Source: Methylophilaceae bacterium
GTDB lineage: Bacteria > Pseudomonadota > Gammaproteobacteria > Burkholderiales > Methylophilaceae
DNA length: 10,086 nucleotides
Reading direction: 5' to 3'
NCBI GenBank assembly: GCA_017880825.1
Contig: JADGRN010000036.1
Span: 1-10,086, forward strand
Every line of letters begins with the position of its first letter. The first letter of the stretch is position 1. The position numbers and the translations under genes are program-made. The notes under the pieces are model-generated. The model was given only the letters and a program-made list of their open reading frames with translations, was not told the DNA's origin and ran no database searches. Positions 6,004 through 10,086 of this stretch are shown piece by piece.

Positions 6004-6566
6004 TATTCGCCTTGATAAACGATGTCAGCGTGGCGATTTGCTTTCCAGCAAGCTTCGTCACGGCAGTTGGCATTGGCTTTTTCTTCGCCATAACTGACGG
6101 TTTCGATCTGCTTGTCCTGCACGCCGAGCAGGTTCATCACCTTCTTCACTGCCACGGAACGACGCTGACCCAGCGACAGGTTGTATTCACGCGTACCGCG
6201 CTCATCGGTATTGCCTTGCAGGAAAACCCTGGCATCGGGATGTGCCAGCAGGTATTTGGCGTGCGCCTCAACCAGCGGACGATACTCGGGCTTGACTTCA
6301 TCCTTATCGTAATCGAAGAAAACACTGCGTTGCGACAGGATGTTGTTAGGATCTTTAAGCGAATTCACCGTTATCGTGCTTTCAGTCATAGGCTTGGTGG
6401 TGGCGGTTTCCGGGGCTGCCGACTCAGGCGCTTTTGGCGGCGCAGTCTGTGTAGTCTTCGGACTCTTGTCTTCCACAGCCGGTTTCGGCGCCTCCTTGAC
6501 AGGCTTGCTTGAACAAGCGGCAAGCGATACAGCCAGTAAAATACCTACTATCAGATGTTTATTCAT
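6003..6566 (-). CDS. pal: Peptidoglycan-associated lipoprotein Pal
   Basis: Outer-membrane lipoprotein that binds peptidoglycan and TolB, the outer anchor of the Tol-Pal machine. The start is ATG at 6566: TAGGAGT sits 7 bases upstream, and it gives a proper lipoprotein signal MNKHLIVGILLAVSLAAC with lipobox Cys18 (a longer frame upstream starts only at a poor TTG). After the lipidated Cys comes a ~50-residue Lys/Pro/Thr/Ala tether, then an OmpA-like domain (about 75-187) with SVFFDYDKDEVKP and the diaminopimelate-binding segment NTDERGTREYNLSLGQRR (119-136). Cys168 and Cys173 (NCRDEAC) may form a disulfide. The C-terminus ends NRHADIVYQGE, with the family Arg-rich NRR variant slightly altered. 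Stop overlaps the cpoB start. Confidence 0.97.
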   Translation of the reverse strand: MNKHLIVGILLAVSLAACSSKPVKEAPKPAVEDKSPKTTQTAPPKAPESAAPETATTKPMTESTITVNSLKDPNNILSQRSVFFDYDKDEVKPEYRPLVEAHAKYLLAHPDARVFLQGNTDERGTREYNLSLGQRRSVAVKKVMNLLGVQDKQIETVSYGEEKANANCRDEACWKANRHADIVYQGE

Positions 6567-6590
6567 TTTATTACTCCTATTCAACAAAAA

Positions 6591-7883
6591 TCAGTTACCG
6601 AAAGGCCCCCAGGCGGGCTCACGAACATCGCCTCCGGTTTCACTCAAACGCTGCTTGACTCGGCCATCTGCAGACACTGCTGCCAGCACTCCATGGCCAT
6701 TCACACTGGTAGCATACATAATCAGACGGCCATTGGGCGCGAAACTCGGTGACTCATCGCGCACTGTGTCGCTTAGCACCTGCACCTGGCCAGTCGCCAA
6801 TTCCTGCAAAGCTACACGGAACTTGCCTTCATCCCGACGGATAAACGCCAGCGATTTTCCATCAGGCGAGAAACGCGGGCTGACATTATAACTACCTTCA
6901 AAAGTTACACGCTGTGCGTCACCGCCCAGGGTAGACATGCGGTAAATCTGCGCGCTGCCGCCGCGGTCGGAGGTGAAATAAATCCACTTGCCATCCGGCG
7001 ACCACACCGGCTCAGTGTCAATCGCGCTGCTATGGGTAAGTTGCTGCAATTCGGTGCCATCGGCATTGATCAGGTACACCTGCGAATTGGCGCCATGGGT
7101 AAGCACAATAGCCAAACGCTTGCCATCGGGTGACCAGGAAGGCGCACTGTTGTTACCCTTGAAATTAGCCAGCACGTAGCGTTGACCGGAGGTCAGCGAC
7201 TGCACATAAATTACCGGCTTTTTCTTTTCAAATGAAACGTAGGCCAGACGCGTGCCGTCCGGCGCCCAGGATGGTGAAATAATTGGTTCGTTGGAGGACA
7301 GCACAGTCTGCGGATTGGCGCCATCGGCATCCGCCACCTGCAGGGAATAACGGTTGCCGCTCTTCGTGATGTAAGTGATACGCGTGGCAAACACACCAGC
7401 TTCACCGGTAAGCTGCTGATAGATGATATCGGCAATACGGTGCGCCGTGGTACGCAACTGGGCCGGGGTAATGTTGAATTCCAGGCCTGTCAGCGCGGCT
7501 TGCTTGACCACATCGAGCAAACGAAAACTTACTTTCAGGCGATTGCCCGGCAACGCCTCTATTTTGCCGATAGTCAGTGCCTGCGCCTGCAGGGAAGCCC
7601 ATTCCGGATATTTGACTTCAGCAACGTCGTGCGGCTGATTTACTATGCCGCTGGTTTCCAACACACGGAACAAACCGCTGCGACGCAAATCTGCACCAAT
7701 GATGCTGGCGATGTTTTCGGATTGATTGGGCGCTTGCGCAAACGGCACGATGGCGATGGGGATTTGTTGCGCTGCGCCACCGACGATTTCAATGGTGAGG
7801 GCGGCTTGAGCTGCGCCGTAAAAAGACAGGCTGGAGAAAAATACGAACAGTACGGCAAGGAAAATCGGCAGTCGCTTAATCAT
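6591..7883 (-). CDS. tolB: Tol-Pal system beta-propeller protein TolB
   Basis: Periplasmic protein that shuttles between Pal and TolA and frees Pal at the division site. The 430 residues have a Sec signal peptide (about 1-28, ending AAQA), an N-terminal Rossmann-like domain (about 29-165, IPIAIVPFAQAPNQSENIASII and DLRRSGLF), and a six-bladed propeller whose blades repeat the motif S-P-S-W-A/S-P-D-G-x-x-L-A-Y (SPSWAPDGTRLAYVS, APSWSPDGKRLAIVL, EPVWSPDGKWIYFTS, SPRFSPDGKSLAFIR, SPSFAPNGRLIMYAT, EPAWGPFGN). ATG at 7883 fits the signal peptide; the A/T-rich leader lacks an obvious Shine-Dalgarno. Length is normal. It lies 66 bases after tolA, with a hairpin (7912-7939) in the gap, and 24 bases before pal. 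Confidence 0.98.
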   Translation of the reverse strand: MIKRLPIFLAVLFVFFSSLSFYGAAQAALTIEIVGGAAQQIPIAIVPFAQAPNQSENIASIIGADLRRSGLFRVLETSGIVNQPHDVAEVKYPEWASLQAQALTIGKIEALPGNRLKVSFRLLDVVKQAALTGLEFNITPAQLRTTAHRIADIIYQQLTGEAGVFATRITYITKSGNRYSLQVADADGANPQTVLSSNEPIISPSWAPDGTRLAYVSFEKKKPVIYVQSLTSGQRYVLANFKGNNSAPSWSPDGKRLAIVLTHGANSQVYLINADGTELQQLTHSSAIDTEPVWSPDGKWIYFTSDRGGSAQIYRMSTLGGDAQRVTFEGSYNVSPRFSPDGKSLAFIRRDEGKFRVALQELATGQVQVLSDTVRDESPSFAPNGRLIMYATSVNGHGVLAAVSADGRVKQRLSETGGDVREPAWGPFGN

Positions 7884-7911
7884 AGTTTAATTATAAGTCC
7901 AAATTGGGGTG

Positions 7912-7939
7912 GGCTGTATGTGCTTAAACCCACATAGCC
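7912..7939 (-). promoter_or_regulatory. Imperfect hairpin in the tolA-tolB gap
   Basis: Minus-strand arms GGC-TATGTG and CACATA-GCC pair over 9 bp with a 2-base bulge around an 8-base loop. There is no T-run, so it is not a standard terminator. It lies between the tolA stop and tolB start and could be an mRNA stability or processing element. Weak evidence. Confidence 0.3.
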
Positions 7940-7949
7940 ACCTGGTTGA

Positions 7950-8750
7950 TCATTCGTCGTTGGGTCTGAACTTTAGGTTAAGGTCACGAAACTGGGCAAA
8001 AAGTTCCGGCTGTGCAGGTAAAGGCAGTGGCTGTGCCAAATCAATTGCACGCTCAACGGCTTGGTCGCAAGCAGCAATACCGCTACTTTTGAGCAATTTT
8101 GGATTGCCACTGACCTCGCCTGTGGGCAGCAAAGAAATCTGAAATTCCAATTCCGGCTTGCCTGTGCCGCATAGCTGTTTATTCACTTTGCTGCGGATTT
8201 TGTTTTGAATAAGTAGTTTATATTTGTTTACCTCGCCACTCGATGCGGCAGCAGCGTTTGATTGCGCTGTGGCCTGCGCCTCTTTCTGCTGGCTATTGTG
8301 CTGTGCCTGCTGATCTTCAGCGGCCAGCATTTCCTGCACCTTGCGTATTTCTTCCTGATGCTGCTTTTCTTTTTCTTTGGCTTTCAGCGCCGGATCGGGC
8401 TTGGGCAGTTCCTTCGGCTTTACTACGGGCTTCTCAAGCGGCTTTTCTGCCTTGGGTTTTTCCTTTTTAATCTGGATTTCGGCTTTAGGCTCTGGCGCAG
8501 GTTCCGGTTTCGGTTCGGGCTTGAGCACCGGCTCGGGCTTGGGTGGTTCTGGAGCAGGCTCAGGCAATGCCGGTTTGATGACGGGCTGTGGCGTCGGCAA
8601 GCTATCCCATAGCTCGACTTCAGCGATGCTCGCCGGCTGGACTGCATGCCAGTTGAACGATATCAGTAATACTGCCAGCAAAACCCCGTGTACCAGCAGA
8701 GACAAAACTCCGGCACGTAGTGCCATGGGATTTTCATGTGTGCGTATCAT
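7950..8750 (-). CDS. tolA: Tol-Pal system protein TolA
   Basis: Inner-membrane protein that spans the periplasm and passes energy from TolQR to TolB/Pal. The 266 residues divide into a short cytosolic start, a TM helix (about 11-32) carrying the SxxxH motif (Ser17, His21) that contacts TolQ, a Pro/Lys/Glu-rich then Lys/Gln/Ala-rich domain II (about 50-172, with PEP/KPEPKPEP reiterations), and a C-terminal domain III (about 175-266) that binds TolB and CpoB, including LCGTGKPELEFQISLLPTG with Cys194 and Cys228 likely disulfide-linked. It is shorter than E. coli TolA (about 420 residues) because domain II is short, as is common outside enterics. ATG at 8750 is 4 bases after the tolR stop. Confidence 0.94.
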   Translation of the reverse strand: MIRTHENPMALRAGVLSLLVHGVLLAVLLISFNWHAVQPASIAEVELWDSLPTPQPVIKPALPEPAPEPPKPEPVLKPEPKPEPAPEPKAEIQIKKEKPKAEKPLEKPVVKPKELPKPDPALKAKEKEKQHQEEIRKVQEMLAAEDQQAQHNSQQKEAQATAQSNAAAASSGEVNKYKLLIQNKIRSKVNKQLCGTGKPELEFQISLLPTGEVSGNPKLLKSSGIAACDQAVERAIDLAQPLPLPAQPELFAQFRDLNLKFRPNDE

Positions 8751-8754
8751 GGCC

Positions 8755-9153
8755 CTAGTTACCGGCAGGCTTGAGCAGCAGCCCGACCTTCTCCACCTTG
8801 TTCTGCTTGAGCAGATCCATGATGCTGACGACTTCGTCGTATTTCACGTTTTTATCAGCAGCTATCACCACCGCACGCTGCGGCTCTTTTTTTAACTGAT
8901 TACGCACCGCCAGCAGCAGCTCATCGCGAGGCATGGCTTTGCCATCAAGCTCTATACCCTTGTTAATTTTCACTGTGAGTACCAGCGGTGCACTGGCCTG
9001 CTTCAGGGCCTGTCCTACCGAAGGCAACTCCACTACGCCGGGGTTGGTCAGCGGTGCGGTCACCATAAAAATCACCAATAACACCAGCGTCACGTCGATA
9101 TAGGGAACGACGTTGATCTGGTTCATCAGACGACGGGGTTTACGACGCGACAT
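8755..9153 (-). CDS. tolR: Tol-Pal system proton-channel subunit TolR
   Basis: ExbD/TolR-family partner of TolQ in the proton-driven motor. The 132-residue protein begins MSRRKPRRLMNQINVVPYID, followed by a single TM helix (about 15-36). Asp20 in PYIDVTLVLLVIFMVTAP matches the essential proton-path Asp of TolR. The periplasmic domain (about 45-130) ends with YDEVVSIMDLLKQNKVEKVGLL, typical of the family. ATG at 9153 has AAAGG upstream and follows the tolQ stop by 10 bases. TolQ itself is only represented by its last ~35 codons in this window, so the motor is incomplete here unless an intact tolQ lies elsewhere. Confidence 0.97.
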   Translation of the reverse strand: MSRRKPRRLMNQINVVPYIDVTLVLLVIFMVTAPLTNPGVVELPSVGQALKQASAPLVLTVKINKGIELDGKAMPRDELLLAVRNQLKKEPQRAVVIAADKNVKYDEVVSIMDLLKQNKVEKVGLLLKPAGN

Positions 9154-9163
9154 CAGTTAGCCT

Positions 9164-9271
9164 TTATGCCTTACGCTGCAGGATGTTGGTGAATTCTTCA
9201 ATAAAACTCTCGTAACGCACTGCCAACCTATCCACTGACGCGGCGAAACGGTTATAGGCAATCACCGCTGG
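9164..9271 (-). pseudogene. tolQ: 3' remnant of tolQ, joined in frame to a CoA-ligase fragment
   Basis: The last ~35 residues, PAVIAYNRFAAS then VDRLAVRYESFIEEF and TNILQRKA, match the cytoplasmic C-terminus of TolQ (TM3 end plus helix), and the stop is 10 bases before tolR as in intact clusters. TolQ is normally about 220-230 residues with three TM helices; TM1-TM3 are gone. Upstream of about 9258-9271 the frame becomes an acyl-CoA ligase. The join lies where both families encode PAVI(A), so the exact breakpoint cannot be placed closer than that. Either this is an assembly or library chimera at the end of a contig, or a real rearrangement that destroyed tolQ. I favour artefact (about two to one) because tolRAB-pal-cpoB are intact. 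Confidence 0.88.
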
Positions 9272-9706
9272 GTCATCGGCACTTCCGGCGAGCGAGAGCT
9301 CCAAGTTGTGATCAACGGGAAGTTGCGAGCATTCGACGATTCGAGGGTCATCGGACCCAATGACGCCGGTATGGCGCGAATCAATCACGATGGCCTTGGG
9401 ATCACAGTCGTCGATGTGCGACTGAAGTTCTTCACTCGTAAGGCGCGTATTCAATGGAACCACCATGGCGCCGATGCTTTGCGCTGCGAGGAAAGTCGTG
9501 ACCCATTCCATGCGGTTCTCCATCAGCATGGCCACTCGGTCACCTCGATGCACTCCTCGCTGCGTGAAGAAATGAGCTGCTGAAACGACGCGAGTAATGG
9601 CTTCGCCATAAGTGAACGAAGTACCCGTGTCACGTTCGGTTATGAAGATGTGCTCCGCACGCTCGTCGGCATGGCAGGCAAACAACTCAACCAACGATTG
9701 AGTCAT
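9258..9706 (-). CDS. N-terminal fragment of an AMP-forming acyl-CoA synthetase/ligase
   Basis: ANL-superfamily enzymes activate a carboxylic acid as acyl-AMP and then acyl-CoA. From ATG at 9706 about 145 residues are seen: MTQSLVELFACHADERAEH, then TSFTYGEA, the conserved RGDRVAMLMENRMEWV region (read GVHRGDRVAML), GAMVVPLNTRLTSEEL and the nucleotide-domain strand KAIVIDSR. The fragment ends at DDPAVI, immediately before the expected ATP-binding P-loop TSGTTGxPKG, and then continues in frame as tolQ. It therefore lacks every catalytic motif and cannot be active. ATG follows the TetR-like stop by one base, an operon-like spacing, so the TetR-to-ligase arrangement is probably native to the source locus. 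Substrate cannot be told. Confidence 0.85.
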
Positions 9707-9707
9707 C

Positions 9708-9990
9708 TCAATCGGCTCGCTCAGAAGCGAGTTCGGGCCGAGGAATAGCAGGTTGATAGCCAACCAAACGCAGCGCCGACATGCCGTATTCTTCAGCAAT
9801 GTTGGCCGCAGTCCTTCGCCCGCCCGGTTTGAACCAGATAGCAACGTGGTTGCACATTCCCAAGATGGCGTATGCAGTCAGTTTGACATCATCAACCGCA
9901 AAGATTCGCTGTTCAATACCGGCAAGAATGACTTGTTCGATGATTCTCTGGTAGCGATCGCGCTTGCTTACGAGAGTTGCTCGATGCCCT
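9708..9990 (-). CDS. C-terminal part of a TetR-family regulator
   Basis: The frame from about His at 9986 reads RATLVSKRDRYQRIIEQVI, GIEQRIFAVDDVKLTAYAIL and GMCNHVAIWFKPGGRRTAAN, then ends RLVGYQPAIPRPELASERAD. This is the ligand-binding helices of TetR regulators that control acyl-CoA/fatty-acid or aromatic-acid genes, which often end near a WxxPGG-like segment. The DNA-binding HTH (first ~60 residues) and the first ligand-domain helices are absent: the frame instead continues upstream as an ABC ATPase. The intact protein would be about 190-210 residues. The stop TGA is one base before the ligase ATG. TetR identity is by sequence style, without a search. Confidence 0.72.
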
Positions 9991-10019
9991 TCGTCCAGAT
10001 GCTCGATTTCGAGCGTCGT

Positions 10020-10085
10020 CAATCCAACGGCGGGCTCGTCCAACATCAGTAATTTTGCTGGCACCGCCAGCGCACGCGCGATCTC
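10020..10085 (-). CDS. Fragment of a LivF/LivG-type branched-chain amino acid ABC ATPase
   Basis: The last bases of the window read EIARALAVPAKLLMLDEPAV then GL on the minus strand: the post-signature ARALA segment and a Walker B LxLDEP of an ABC transporter ATPase. LivG/LivF-type is favoured by DEPAVGL followed by a TTLEIE-like stretch, but only ~22 residues are present. The gene is cut by the window on its 5' side and joined in frame to the TetR fragment at about 9986-10019, so the D-loop and H-loop are missing. Confidence 0.6.
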
Positions 10086-10086
10086 G

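Noticed and set aside
6567..6587. Longer Pal N-terminus (start at 6587)
   Set aside because: The upstream start is TTG without a Shine-Dalgarno and would place seven residues before an ideal lipoprotein signal; ATG at 6566 has TAGGAGT at good spacing.
6340..6891. 183-residue plus-strand frame across pal and tolB
   Set aside because: Antisense of two well-supported genes; no ribosome binding site and no family resemblance.
6591..7400. Recurrent CCATC-GGCGA words on the plus strand as DNA repeats
   Set aside because: They are the reverse complement of the SPDGK-type propeller blade motif of TolB and reflect protein repeats.
8243..8895. Plus-strand frames opposite tolA with apparent hydrophobic, Gly/Phe/Leu-rich runs resembling membrane segments
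   Set aside because: Antisense of the Pro/Lys/Glu-rich TolA domain II; the reverse of CCN/AAR/GAR codons gives Gly/Phe/Leu-rich shadows.
9308..9583. 91-residue plus-strand frame opposite the CoA-ligase fragment
   Set aside because: Shadow of the ligase reading frame; the minus-strand translation has conserved ligase segments while this one has none.

Overview
This 10,086-base window looks like the chromosome of a betaproteobacterium, probably Nitrosomonadales-like. That placement rests on protein style and gene order, not on a database search. Every recognisable gene is on the minus strand, so transcription runs from the right end to the left. There is no gene-free stretch longer than 300 bases; the largest intergenic gap is about 108 bases (3629-3736).

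Layout in transcription order. The right edge (about 9258-10086) holds three partial genes unrelated to the rest: a piece of a LivF/LivG-type ABC ATPase, the C-terminal half of a TetR-type regulator, and the first ~145 residues of an acyl-CoA/AMP-forming ligase. The ligase piece is joined in frame to the last ~35 codons of tolQ. The Tol-Pal envelope cluster follows: tolR, tolA, tolB, pal and cpoB. Next are two genes of queuosine (preQ0) synthesis, queE and queC. Then comes the classical trmD operon: rpsP (ribosomal protein S16), rimM (16S maturation factor), trmD (tRNA m1G37 methyltransferase) and rplS (ribosomal protein L19), closed by a strong intrinsic terminator. Finally there is ogt (O6-alkylguanine-DNA repair) and, overlapping its 3' end, xerD (chromosome dimer resolution), which is cut by the left edge.

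How the genes work together. TolQ/R/A use the proton motive force to drive TolB-Pal outer-membrane constriction, and CpoB ties this to peptidoglycan synthesis at division. QueE and QueC make preQ0 for tRNA modification. TrmD modifies tRNA, and RimM assists 30S head assembly around S16 and its neighbours.

Most worth a second look: (1) two near-identical-architecture hairpins (10-bp stem, 4-nt loop) sit exactly on the ribosome-binding regions of rimM and trmD, while rpsP and rplS are open, suggesting a built-in translational dial inside this operon; (2) a 25-nt tandem duplication of the queE start region creates a 10-codon upstream ORF whose stop overlaps the queE start; (3) S16 carries a ~90-residue Ala/Glu/Lys tail; (4) tolQ is truncated at a short microhomology with the foreign ligase, which is either an assembly chimera or a real tolQ-destroying rearrangement. 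I found no mobile element, CRISPR array, structural RNA gene or defence system.
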